From assembly GCA_031555145.1 (NCBI GenBank), contig JAVBUR010000121.1, positions 1-14,584 on the forward strand: a stretch of 14,584 nt of DNA, in the 5' to 3' direction. This stretch comes from JAJDIA01 sp031555145 (GTDB taxonomy: Bacteria; Bacteroidota; Bacteroidia; Bacteroidales; Tannerellaceae). The first letter of the stretch is position 1. Every line of letters begins with the position of its first letter. Under the pieces are notes generated by a model. That model was given only the letters and a program-made list of their open reading frames with translations. It had not been told where the DNA came from and searched no databases. A program made the position numbers and the translations under genes. Positions 1 to 7,002 of this stretch are shown here, piece after piece.

Positions 1-360
1 CTGCTGCCTCCCGTAGGAGTCTGGTCCGTGTCTCAGTACCAGTGTGGGGGACCTTCCTCTCAGAACCCCTATCCATCGCAGACTTGGTGGGCCGTTACCC
101 CGCCAACTATCTAATGGAACGCATGCCCATCCTTCAGCAAAATTCATTTAACAAATATTCCCATGCGGGACCCCTGTTTTATCGGGTATTAGTCCGGCTT
201 TCGCCGGGTTATCCCCGTCTGAAGGGTAGGTTGCATACGCGTTACTCACCCGTGCGCCGGTCGCCACCATCGTCTTGCTACTCATGTGCTGCCCCTCGAC
301 TTGCATGTGTTAAGCCTGTCGCTAGCGTTCATCCTGAGCCAGGATCAAACTCTTCCTTGT
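1..360 (-). rRNA. rrs: 16S ribosomal RNA, 5' part (truncated by window edge)
   Basis: This is the reverse complement of the first ~360 bases of small-subunit rRNA. The universal 27F site (minus-strand reading of 334-353) places the mature 5' end near base 360, and the first 20 bases of the window are the conserved 338-region primer site, so the gene runs leftward out of the window. Minus-strand text such as GATGAACGCTAGCGACAGGC is typical of Bacteroidales, and the sequence around 200-330 resembles Parabacteroides as I remember it. The exact 5' end is inferred from E. coli numbering. The gene lies downstream of its own promoter near 546-580 and is transcribed in the same direction as the susCD pair, but separately from it. 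Open reading frames crossing this region are not genes. Confidence 0.98.
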
Positions 361-545
361 TGAAATTGTTTTTTATCTTTTTCCTCGCTCTTCTGATGAC
401 TTATTGTGTCCAATTGACGGTATTAATTCTAACATATCCACCACACGTTTCCGTGGGGTGATATGTACGTCTCTTGTACTACTTTGTTGTTCAATGTTTC
501 AAAGATCGTTTACGTTATGTGCTAACTTTTTAGCGAACGTGGGTG
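361..545 (-). promoter_or_regulatory. rRNA operon leader
   Basis: This is the transcribed leader between the predicted rRNA start site (about 540) and the mature 16S end (about 360). Reading the minus strand, it contains GATCTTTGAAACATTGAAC (489-507), which resembles a conserved block I associate with Bacteroidetes rRNA leaders and which may belong to the antitermination/processing region. A strong hairpin (433-465) follows, then an A-rich stretch running into 16S. No coding potential is apparent. The antitermination role is inferred. Confidence 0.6.
433..465 (-). promoter_or_regulatory. rRNA leader hairpin with GAAA tetraloop
   Basis: On the minus strand the arms CATATC...CCACG and CGTG...GATATG fold around a GAAA (GNRA-type) loop. 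The stem is about 14 pairs long, interrupted by one mismatch and one bulge. It lies about 75 bases upstream of the 16S 5' end. It could be a local leader fold or part of the RNase III processing region; the matching sequence downstream of 16S lies outside the window. Confidence 0.6.
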
Positions 546-580
546 CAAAGATAAGGGGTTTATTTGATACAAAGCAACTA
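546..580 (-). promoter_or_regulatory. rRNA operon promoter (Bacteroidetes type)
   Basis: The minus strand reads TATCTTTGCAC, with TATCTTTG at 546-553, a perfect match to the Bacteroidetes -7 consensus TAnnTTTG. Upstream, the minus strand has TTGC (TTG at 575-577), 21 bases from the -7 box and compatible with the -33 element. A TTTG at 570-573 is also present but only 16 bases away. T-runs and A/T-rich sequence at 580-620 could act as an UP-like element. The predicted start is near 540, giving a leader of about 180 bases. Confidence 0.75.
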
Positions 581-624
581 TTTCGTGAACTTTTTTTCAA
601 GAAAATTGTTTAGTTTTTTCTCTT

Positions 625-641
625 CGCCTGATAGACAGGCG
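625..641. repeat. Small inverted repeat
   Basis: CGCCTG and CAGGCG form a perfect 6-bp stem around a 5-base loop, between the palindromic array and the rRNA promoter. Neither strand has a U-tract after it, so a standard intrinsic terminator is not supported. It may help to end the susCD transcript or may be chance. Confidence 0.4.
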
Positions 642-727
642 ATCAGCATCCCAAAAAACGTTCGACAGCATCCTCAATTTTTAGCACCACCCTCCTGATA
701 AACTACTGTCGGCCTCCTAAAAGACTA

Positions 728-818
728 TTCGTTGCACGGCCGTGCGAACAAGTTCGCACAACTATGCGAAGATGTTCGCACGGTTATGCGAAGGTCGTCG
801 CACAGCCGTGCGAAGGTT
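728..818. repeat. Tandem array of four 22-bp palindromic units
   Basis: Four units repeat with an exact 22-base period: 731-752, 753-774, 775-796 and 797-818. The general form is TTCGCAC, three variable bases, (T/C)(A/G)TGCGAA, then a four-base linker. Each unit is itself a palindrome. Units 2 and 3 have 6-bp arms TTCGCA/TGCGAA; unit 4 has TCGCAC/GTGCGA; unit 1 contains the 12-bp perfect palindrome GCACGGCCGTGC, its left arm seemingly altered by a 2-base insertion (TTCG at 728-731, then TT). The arms are conserved while loops and linkers vary, as expected if the pairing matters. The array sits about 110 bases beyond the susD stop and about 150 bases upstream of the rRNA promoter. Function unknown: mRNA 3'-end structure, protein-binding site or mobile palindrome are all possible. 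Confidence 0.85.
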
Positions 819-925
819 AGCTTATTAGCAGCTGGCAAGAAAGCAGCCTTATCTTGATGGTAAAAGACAAGGATACCGGTATGAGTTCGACAGGAAGCGG
901 ATAGGCGGGGAGGCTGTCGGAAGGA
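819..925. other. Gene-free spacer downstream of susD-like gene
   Basis: No coding sequence, RNA gene or terminator with a U-tract is evident here. The only structure noted is the perfect 10-bp palindrome ATACCGGTAT at 873-882. If susD transcripts extend through here they would include the palindromic array at 728-818. Confidence 0.5.
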
Positions 926-2563
926 TCAGAAGTTCCGCCCGGTGTCCCACCACAGGCGGCTGCCTCCGGTATCGGGGGCGGCAAGGGCACGGACAAGCGC
1001 CTGGTATTGTTCGGGGTCTGAGTCGATCATGTCTGAGGGGAAGTTGAGTCGGCGGATCATGGTCTCGGTATCGATCGAGCCGCCTTTGCTGTTGTTGAAA
1101 CGAACGGGGAAGAGGCGTGGATAACCGGTACGCCGTTGTTCGGCCCAAGCTTCGCAGCCTTCGGGGAAGACGGCCAGCCATTTCTGGGTGATGATCTTTT
1201 CAAGTTTTTCTTCTGCAGAGGCGTTGTCGATCCACCGGGGCGATACCTGGCTGCGGGCGGCGATATCGTTGGCCGGATCGAAAGCGTCGGTGTAGTTGGC
1301 ACCGGTTGCATCGCTTTCGAGGTATTCATCGGCGCTGGAGGTGACGTTCCACTGCCGGAAGGAGGTGCGGACGCCTTGTACGTAGCAGGCTTCAGCGCTC
1401 TCGGCCGTCCATCCGCGCAGGGCGGCTTCGGCACGCAAGAACCAGACTTCGGCGGCGGTCATCAGCACGGGGCTGGTGGACTGGTTGATATAGATTTTGG
1501 AATGTCCGGCATATAATAAATGGGAGAAGTCGGTTCCCTGGCGGATGCCTTTGTAGGTACCCTTCAGAGGAACGGTAACCTTGTTTCCGTGGGCATCGGT
1601 ATAAACGGCGTCAGCGGTGCAGGCTTCGAAGAAGAGGCTGCGGCGGGGATCTTCATAGCCGTTCAGGATGGATTCCATGGAAGCGTTCATCTGCACTTCG
1701 TTCCATACGCGGTTGATCTCCCCGAGGGGGTTCAGGTATCCTTTCCTGGTGGAGACAATGGCGATCTCACTGGCTGATTCAAACACGCCATAAGCGTTTT
1801 GACTGGCTTTGGCAAACTCGGTTTTTGCTTTTGCAGGGTCGGCCATGGCGATACGGACAGCGAGGCGCATACGGAGGGAGTTGGCATACTTACCCCAGGT
1901 ATCGAAGTTGCCGTCGAGGATGATATCGGATTGTTGTAATACCACCTGATCGACTTCGGGATAGGGGGCAGACGAGAGCAGAAGGACAGCCGTATCGAGA
2001 TCGGCAAAGAAGGCGGTATAGGCTTCCTGCTGACTATCGGGCGTAAAGTTGCCTCCGTCGCGACCGAAGGAGCGATAGACGATCGGGCCGTAAATATCTG
2101 CGATGCGGTGCATGGCGGAGACCTTCAGTATCTTTGCCACGGCATGGAGGGCGGGATAGACGACACGGGTGGAGTCTTCAACCTTCTTCAGTTGGGGCAG
2201 GGTGTAGGAAAAAGTATAGAGCCAGTTGGTGCCGTTCCATCCGTCTTGCAGGTTGTAATCGGAGTTGCTGGTACCACCGTTGTGGGGTTTATAGTCCATC
2301 ATATAGCCGCAGAACATATCGGCACTGAGATTCTGCATGATCTGGTAGGGCCAGTTCTTGCCTTTGCCGAAGTCGTAGTTGAAATAAATACCTTGCTGTG
2401 CTACGTCAAGGGGGATGCGGAGGTAGCTGTAATCGGTCCGCATATCTTCTTCCGACATGCCGGCGCGGTCGGTGTTGATCTCACGGAAGCCGTCCGTACA
2501 GGAAACGGCAGCCACTGCCACGATCAGGATTATACTATATATACACTGTCTCATCGTCATCAT
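926..2563 (-). CDS. SusD/RagB-family outer-membrane lipoprotein
   Basis: This is the surface lipoprotein that caps a SusC-type transporter and helps capture its ligand. The N terminus is a lipoprotein signal (VAVAAVSC) with the lipidated Cys followed by TDGFREINTD, a familiar start for SusD-like proteins. The C-terminal part carries KWLAVFPEGCEAWAEQRRTG and ends with SRLWWD, as in the SusD-like_2 (RagB/SusD) branch. Length is about 545 residues, normal for the family. The frame is open to an ATG at 2576-2578, which would overlap the susC stop (2566-2568). I chose the ATG at 2561-2563, just past that stop; the ATGs at 2558-2560 and 2552-2554 also keep the signal peptide intact. The gene is translationally linked to the susC-like gene upstream. 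The substrate cannot be read from the sequence, and no enzyme genes flank the pair. Confidence 0.95.
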   Translation of the reverse strand: MMTMRQCIYSIILIVAVAAVSCTDGFREINTDRAGMSEEDMRTDYSYLRIPLDVAQQGIYFNYDFGKGKNWPYQIMQNLSADMFCGYMMDYKPHNGGTSNSDYNLQDGWNGTNWLYTFSYTLPQLKKVEDSTRVVYPALHAVAKILKVSAMHRIADIYGPIVYRSFGRDGGNFTPDSQQEAYTAFFADLDTAVLLLSSAPYPEVDQVVLQQSDIILDGNFDTWGKYANSLRMRLAVRIAMADPAKAKTEFAKASQNAYGVFESASEIAIVSTRKGYLNPLGEINRVWNEVQMNASMESILNGYEDPRRSLFFEACTADAVYTDAHGNKVTVPLKGTYKGIRQGTDFSHLLYAGHSKIYINQSTSPVLMTAAEVWFLRAEAALRGWTAESAEACYVQGVRTSFRQWNVTSSADEYLESDATGANYTDAFDPANDIAARSQVSPRWIDNASAEEKLEKIITQKWLAVFPEGCEAWAEQRRTGYPRLFPVRFNNSKGGSIDTETMIRRLNFPSDMIDSDPEQYQALVRALAAPDTGGSRLWWDTGRNF

Positions 2564-2565
2564 AA

Positions 2566-5500
2566 TTAAAATTCGCATTTGATATTAAAGCCCAGGCTAC
2601 GGGTGGTGGGCATACCATAGACTTCGATGCCCTGGTTGTCGTTTCCGGTGGAGAGGACAAGTTCGGGATCAAAGGGTGCCTTCTTATAGATAAAGAAGAG
2701 GTTACGCCCGACAAAAGAGAGTTGGACACGCTGTAATACCTTGGTCGCATTTATCCATTTCTTAGGGAGGACGTAGCTCAGTGCCAGTTCGCGAAGGCGG
2801 ATGTTGGTGGCGTCATACATATAATACTCGGTCACACCGGCGCGGCCACCTACGACGGTACGGTAGAAGCCTTCGACATTGTCGATCCGGTGGCCTTCCA
2901 GCATGACGAAGCCGGCATTGCGGGCATCGGCCGTAGCCTGTGTCACGCCATAAAGGTCCATATCCGCCAGTGTCTGCGAAAGGACGTTACCTTTGAAGCG
3001 GCTGTCAATCAGGAAAGAGAGCGACCATTGCTTGTAGGAAATACTGTTACCCCAACTCAGGGTGAAGGCAGGGTTGATATGACCGACTTTGATCAGGTTG
3101 CCGTCACCATCCACAAGGGGGAGGCCGGCTTTGTCGCCTTCGGTTTCATAAACGATTTGCCCATCGGCATCGCGTCGGAAGGCTTTCCCGTAGATATCAC
3201 CGAAGGATCCACCTTCACGCAATTTCATGGCGTAGCTCGAAGAGAATCCCTGCGGGCCATAGAGGAAGACAGGAAGTTCTTCATGCAGTGTGATTACTTT
3301 ATTCACATTGCGGGCGAAGTTGAATTCCGTACGCCAGGTCCAGTCATGGCGCATGATGGGAAAACCCGACAGGCTTATCTCCCATCCCATGTTTTGGATA
3401 TCACCGGCATTGACATAGCGGTAGGCATACTTGTCGCCTGTCTTAGCGGGAAGCTTGAAGAACTGGTTGCGGGTATTGGTCTTGTACCAGGCGACGGAGA
3501 GGTTGATACGGTTATCAACGAGGCGCCACTCGGTGCCCAGCTCGACAGAGGTGGTCATTTCGGGTTTCATTTCTTCGAAAGGAGCGGCATCGACGGGTTC
3601 GATCTCTCCTCCGGCAGTGATATGGGCGGCGGGATTCGTTATATAGAGTGGAATATCATTCCCCACCCGACTCCATACGGCACGCAGTTTGGAGAAATTG
3701 ATCCACTCGGGCATCGACAATGTTTTATTGAGGATCCAGGAAGCGCCAAAGGAGGGATAGAAGTAGCCTTTCCCTTCGTTGGACGTAAAGGCGAGGGTAG
3801 ACGACCAATCGTTACGCGCCGAGATATCGAGATACACCTGGCCTTCGTAACCAAGCTGCGCGGTGGCGAAGAGGGACTGGAGTTGCCGTTGGGCATCAAT
3901 CTGCTGGCTGACATAAGCCGAGCCGTTCATGATGATATTGGCAACGTTAAAGACGTTGGCATAATAGAGGGAAGCCGTCTTCGAATCGTAACGCAATGAG
4001 TTCACCGTCTTGTCGTTGATACTGGCCCCTACGGTGGCGTTCAGGGAGAAGTGTTTCCATTTCTTTTCAAACAGGCCGAGGATATCGGCATAATACATCA
4101 TCTCTTCATAATCCATCTCGACATAGCGACCATTCTCGCCCGCCAGTGCCGGAGCAGTGGAGGCGTAGAACTGTTGGCGGACCTTATCGCTAATATGGTC
4201 AACACTGCCGCGCACTTGTAGCTTGAACCAGTCGGTAACGACTGCTTCGGCGCTAACGGATGCCAGGGTACGGTTGCGCACGTCCTTGCTCTGGATACGG
4301 TTGATCACCCAGTAAGGGTTCTGCTCGAAGTCTTGTATATCCGAGTGCCAGTTCTGTATGTTCAGGTTGCGGGTAGCATCCCATACTTCGAAGTTATCCT
4401 TGTAGGTAGAGATATCCATGCCACGGGGGAAACGGTAGAGTCCTACCAGCGGGTTCATGTAAAAGCCTCCGGAAGGGTTGCGGTTGTCGATTTGTTGTCG
4501 GAAGAGTGTCGCATTACCATCGAGCTTGAGCCGACCTTCGAAAAGGCTGGCAGTCTCGCGCAGGTTGACGTTGTGCTTAGCCAGGCTGTTATGCTCGGTC
4601 AGTCCCGTGGCAATGGTGTTGCCATAAGAAAAATAGGTCTGATAACGTTCATTGCCGGCGCTGACGGACAGGTTATTCATCGAGGTGACACCCGTTTGGA
4701 AGAAGTCTGCCAGGTTATCATAGGCCGGCATGGAGGCTTTCGCACCCCAACTGTTTACGCCGTCGCTTACGCCGTAGGTGTTCTGGAATGCGGGAAGGCT
4801 AAAAGCATCGTCAAATGTGAGATTAGTGGAGAAGGTGATCTTGCGTGTATCGCTGCGTCCCTTTTTAGTAGTGATCAGGATCACGCCGTTGGCTGCCTGG
4901 CTGCCGTACAAGGCAGCGGCCGGAGCGCCTTTCAGCACGCTGATGCTCTCTACGTCTTCGGAATTGAGATTGGAGATGCCATCGCCCCCGTCACGGTTGC
5001 CAGCATCAGCCGTACCACCGACAGCGGTAAAAGCTTGTTCGTTGGAAGCGTTCAGCACGGGGATACCGTCGACCACATACAGCGGTTGGTTGTTTCCTGC
5101 CACCGAACGTACACCACGCATCAATACTTTGGACGAAGCGCCCAAGCCGGACGAGGCTTTGTTGATCTGCACGCCGGAAATCTTCCCAGCGAGGGAGTTG
5201 ATCATGTTCGGGTCTTTGACACGGGTGAGTTCATCACCTCCTACCTGTTTGATGGAATAAGTAAGCGCAGATTCATTCTTCTTTAATCCCAAGGCGGTTA
5301 CGACAACATTGTCGAGTAAGAGGGCATCTTCTTCGAGGTGGATCAGCAGTTCACTGCTTTTGTCTGTGCGGAGAATCTGGGAACCATAACCCAAAAAAGA
5401 GATTTTAAGGATCGTTCCCGACGGCACTTCAATCGTGAATTTACCTTCCAGGTCGGTGACTACTCCGTTCAGGGCTCCTTCTTCCATGATAGTGGCGCCT

Positions 5501-5667
5501 ATCAGGGGGAACCCTCCTTCGTCTACAACAGTACCGCGGACTTTTACTTTGTCTTGCAGAACTGTTGGCATCGTACTTGCGGGAATTTGCTGCCTGGTTT
5601 CTCCATACACGAGGTGAGAGAGAAAAAGAAACAACAAGGCGTATGCAAAATCAACATTTCGTTTCAT
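2566..5667 (-). CDS. SusC/RagA-family TonB-dependent outer-membrane transporter
   Basis: This is a 1033-residue outer-membrane beta-barrel that imports a ligand using TonB energy, working with the SusD-like lipoprotein encoded just after it. In order: a signal peptide (residues 1-22), a carboxypeptidase-D-regulatory-like domain (about 42-112, including GTVVDEGGFPLIGAT and FTIEVPSG), a TonB-box-like stretch (NVVVTALG, about 120-127), a plug domain (about 130-270, with RGVRS, PLYVVDGIPV, ISVLKGAPAAALYGSQAANG and GVILITTKKG), then the barrel, ending in an aromatic residue (KCEF). There is no N-terminal STN domain, so there is no sign of direct anti-sigma signalling. Length is typical. The upstream region is shared with the divergent deacetylase gene. 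The substrate is unknown: glycan, peptide (as for RagAB) or another nutrient are all open. Confidence 0.97.
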   Translation of the reverse strand: MKRNVDFAYALLFLFLSHLVYGETRQQIPASTMPTVLQDKVKVRGTVVDEGGFPLIGATIMEEGALNGVVTDLEGKFTIEVPSGTILKISFLGYGSQILRTDKSSELLIHLEEDALLLDNVVVTALGLKKNESALTYSIKQVGGDELTRVKDPNMINSLAGKISGVQINKASSGLGASSKVLMRGVRSVAGNNQPLYVVDGIPVLNASNEQAFTAVGGTADAGNRDGGDGISNLNSEDVESISVLKGAPAAALYGSQAANGVILITTKKGRSDTRKITFSTNLTFDDAFSLPAFQNTYGVSDGVNSWGAKASMPAYDNLADFFQTGVTSMNNLSVSAGNERYQTYFSYGNTIATGLTEHNSLAKHNVNLRETASLFEGRLKLDGNATLFRQQIDNRNPSGGFYMNPLVGLYRFPRGMDISTYKDNFEVWDATRNLNIQNWHSDIQDFEQNPYWVINRIQSKDVRNRTLASVSAEAVVTDWFKLQVRGSVDHISDKVRQQFYASTAPALAGENGRYVEMDYEEMMYYADILGLFEKKWKHFSLNATVGASINDKTVNSLRYDSKTASLYYANVFNVANIIMNGSAYVSQQIDAQRQLQSLFATAQLGYEGQVYLDISARNDWSSTLAFTSNEGKGYFYPSFGASWILNKTLSMPEWINFSKLRAVWSRVGNDIPLYITNPAAHITAGGEIEPVDAAPFEEMKPEMTTSVELGTEWRLVDNRINLSVAWYKTNTRNQFFKLPAKTGDKYAYRYVNAGDIQNMGWEISLSGFPIMRHDWTWRTEFNFARNVNKVITLHEELPVFLYGPQGFSSSYAMKLREGGSFGDIYGKAFRRDADGQIVYETEGDKAGLPLVDGDGNLIKVGHINPAFTLSWGNSISYKQWSLSFLIDSRFKGNVLSQTLADMDLYGVTQATADARNAGFVMLEGHRIDNVEGFYRTVVGGRAGVTEYYMYDATNIRLRELALSYVLPKKWINATKVLQRVQLSFVGRNLFFIYKKAPFDPELVLSTGNDNQGIEVYGMPTTRSLGFNIKCEF

Positions 5668-5737
5668 TCGTGCTCAATTTTAAATACATAAATACAGAAG
5701 GGTTCATACTGTCTTTCTGACTAATATCACTTTCTGT

Positions 5738-5770
5738 TTAAAATAGTTTTAACGTCGGGGACAAAACAAA
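5738..5770 (-). promoter_or_regulatory. Possible susC promoter (weak match)
   Basis: On the minus strand a TTTG (5767-5770) lies 21 bases upstream of TATTTTAA (5738-5745), a degraded match to TAnnTTTG. It lies downstream of a strongly A-rich plus-strand tract (5763-5782). It would give a 5' leader of about 65 bases. This is the best candidate I find, but it is weak; an alternative sigma factor could use different elements. Confidence 0.25.
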
Positions 5771-5831
5771 AAAAAACAAAAATTGTTCCGAAGTATGTTG
5801 CAAAACAGCAAATACGGTTGCTTTCTTTTGC

Positions 5832-5839
5832 TACCTTTG
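5832..5839 (+). promoter_or_regulatory. -7 box of deacetylase promoter
   Basis: TACCTTTG followed by C matches the Bacteroidetes -7 consensus TAnnTTTG. It lies about 40 bases before the ATG at 5880, so the transcript leader would be roughly 35 bases. No good TTTG/TTG -33 element is present at the usual 19-21 base distance. Confidence 0.5.
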
Positions 5840-5879
5840 CCTGTAAGATAATAAATCAGTCAGACTTAAATGCTTTCCT

Positions 5880-6905
5880 ATGAGTGTCATACGTGCTACT
5901 ACTAAAAAGATATTATCGTTTCCCGCGCATATTCTCGGACTGGATTTCTTAACCCATATCACTGGGCAACACCTGATTGCTCCCTTTTATCACACGGTTT
6001 CGGACGAGGACCTAATCCATATCAAACATCTTTATCCGGTGGTGGATACTCGGTTGTTCCGTAAAAGCCTGGACTACTACCGGAAACATTATGCCCCGGT
6101 TTGCTGTCAGAAGTTGCTGGAGAGCGTCACCCACAACCACCCGATCCGGGAAAACAGTTTCTTTCTCTCGTTCGACGACGGCTTTAGGGAATGTCACGAC
6201 GTAATCGCCCCTATCCTGCTGGAGAAAGGGATTCCAGCCACCTTCTTTATCAACTCAGCCTTTGTGGATAATAAGGACTTGTTCTTCCGGCTGAAAGCAA
6301 GTATATTGATGGAACAAGGCCTGAAAAGAGGAATTACCCCAGGTGAAGCAACACGGATACGGGAGATATTTGCCGCCCGGCAACTGCCTTTCCATGCAGC
6401 AACGGATTTCCTGCAAGTCACGGAAGAAAAGAAAGAAATACTCGACGACGTAGCGCCGATGATCGACGTCGATTTCCAGGCCTGGCTGTCCACCCATCAG
6501 CCTTACCTGACCTCCGAACAGATCAGTGAACTGATCCGGAAAGGTTTTACAATCGGCTCCCATTCGGTCTCGCATCCCCAATACAACACCTTACCGGAAG
6601 AGGCTCAAGTGGCACAGACCATCGACTGCCTCCATTTTCTGTCGGAGAGATGGGAGTTGCCCCGCCGCCTGTTCTCCTTCCCGCATACCGATCACGGCGT
6701 ACGGCGGTCTTTCTTCGAACGTATCGAACCGGACATCGATCTGAGTTTCGGTACGGCAGGCCTGAAGCCCGATCCCATTCGCTCGCATTTCCAACGTATC
6801 CCCATGGAAGCCGGTGACTGCAACCCGGCAAAGATTATCAAAACAGAATACATTTATTTCCTGCTAAAAAAGTTAGCCGGGAAACATGCCATGCATAGAA
6901 TCTGA
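5880..6905 (+). CDS. Polysaccharide deacetylase family protein (NodB/CE4 fold)
   Basis: A 341-residue protein predicted to remove acetyl groups from a carbohydrate such as peptidoglycan, capsule or another envelope glycan. NodB motif 1 is SFDDG (97-101; D99 the likely catalytic base, D100 a metal ligand) and motif 2 is GSHSVSHP (226-233; H228 and H232 metal ligands). FSFPHTDHG (265-273) sits where the family has its motif 3. Between motifs 1 and 2 there is an unusually long, charged insertion of roughly 80 residues (about 130-215), compared with a compact NodB domain. There is no clear signal peptide: the N terminus is basic, with a moderately hydrophobic stretch at 11-28, so the protein may be cytoplasmic or membrane-associated. 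Transcribed divergently from susC and convergent with the POT operon, it appears to be a single-gene unit. The metal-binding residues look intact, so activity is plausible; the substrate is unknown. Confidence 0.9.
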   Translation: MSVIRATTKKILSFPAHILGLDFLTHITGQHLIAPFYHTVSDEDLIHIKHLYPVVDTRLFRKSLDYYRKHYAPVCCQKLLESVTHNHPIRENSFFLSFDDGFRECHDVIAPILLEKGIPATFFINSAFVDNKDLFFRLKASILMEQGLKRGITPGEATRIREIFAARQLPFHAATDFLQVTEEKKEILDDVAPMIDVDFQAWLSTHQPYLTSEQISELIRKGFTIGSHSVSHPQYNTLPEEAQVAQTIDCLHFLSERWELPRRLFSFPHTDHGVRRSFFERIEPDIDLSFGTAGLKPDPIRSHFQRIPMEAGDCNPAKIIKTEYIYFLLKKLAGKHAMHRI

Positions 6906-6933
6906 ATCGTTTTTGGGGTTAACTTTTTCGAGA

Positions 6934-6973
6934 GAAATAAAAAAATGGCCGGAGACAAACGCATCCGGCCATT
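6934..6973 (-). terminator. Intrinsic terminator of the DUF4831-POT operon
   Basis: A perfect 10-bp stem (AATGGCCGGA at 6944-6953 with TCCGGCCATT at 6964-6973) encloses a 10-base loop. On the minus strand it is followed at once by TTTTTTTATTTC, a proper U-tract. It lies 30 bases past the POT stop codon. On the plus strand it is followed by a weaker A/T-rich stretch, so it may also slow transcription from the deacetylase gene. Confidence 0.9.
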
Positions 6974-7002
6974 GCAATTTATATTTGTTGAAAGCTGTCG
7001 TG

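Noticed and set aside
42..613. Open reading frames across the 16S 5' end and leader on the plus strand
   Set aside because: They lie antisense to rRNA and its leader, and the translations resemble no protein family.
625..641. Intrinsic terminator for the susCD transcript
   Set aside because: The stem is only 6 bp and has no U-tract on the minus strand.
728..818. CRISPR array
   Set aside because: The 22-base units are contiguous and palindromic, with 3-4 base variable parts, no unique spacers and no cas genes.
873..882. 10-bp palindrome ATACCGGTAT as an operator
   Set aside because: It is single and short, lies downstream of a stop codon and has no promoter nearby; chance is a fair explanation.
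2890..3999. Long plus-strand open frame of 369 codons inside the susC region
   Set aside because: It is antisense to the conserved SusC barrel, which has full family signatures; the frame is a by-product of codon bias.
4333..5286. Plus-strand open frame of 317 codons opposite the SusC plug region
   Set aside because: It is antisense to conserved plug motifs and has no family resemblance or promoter.
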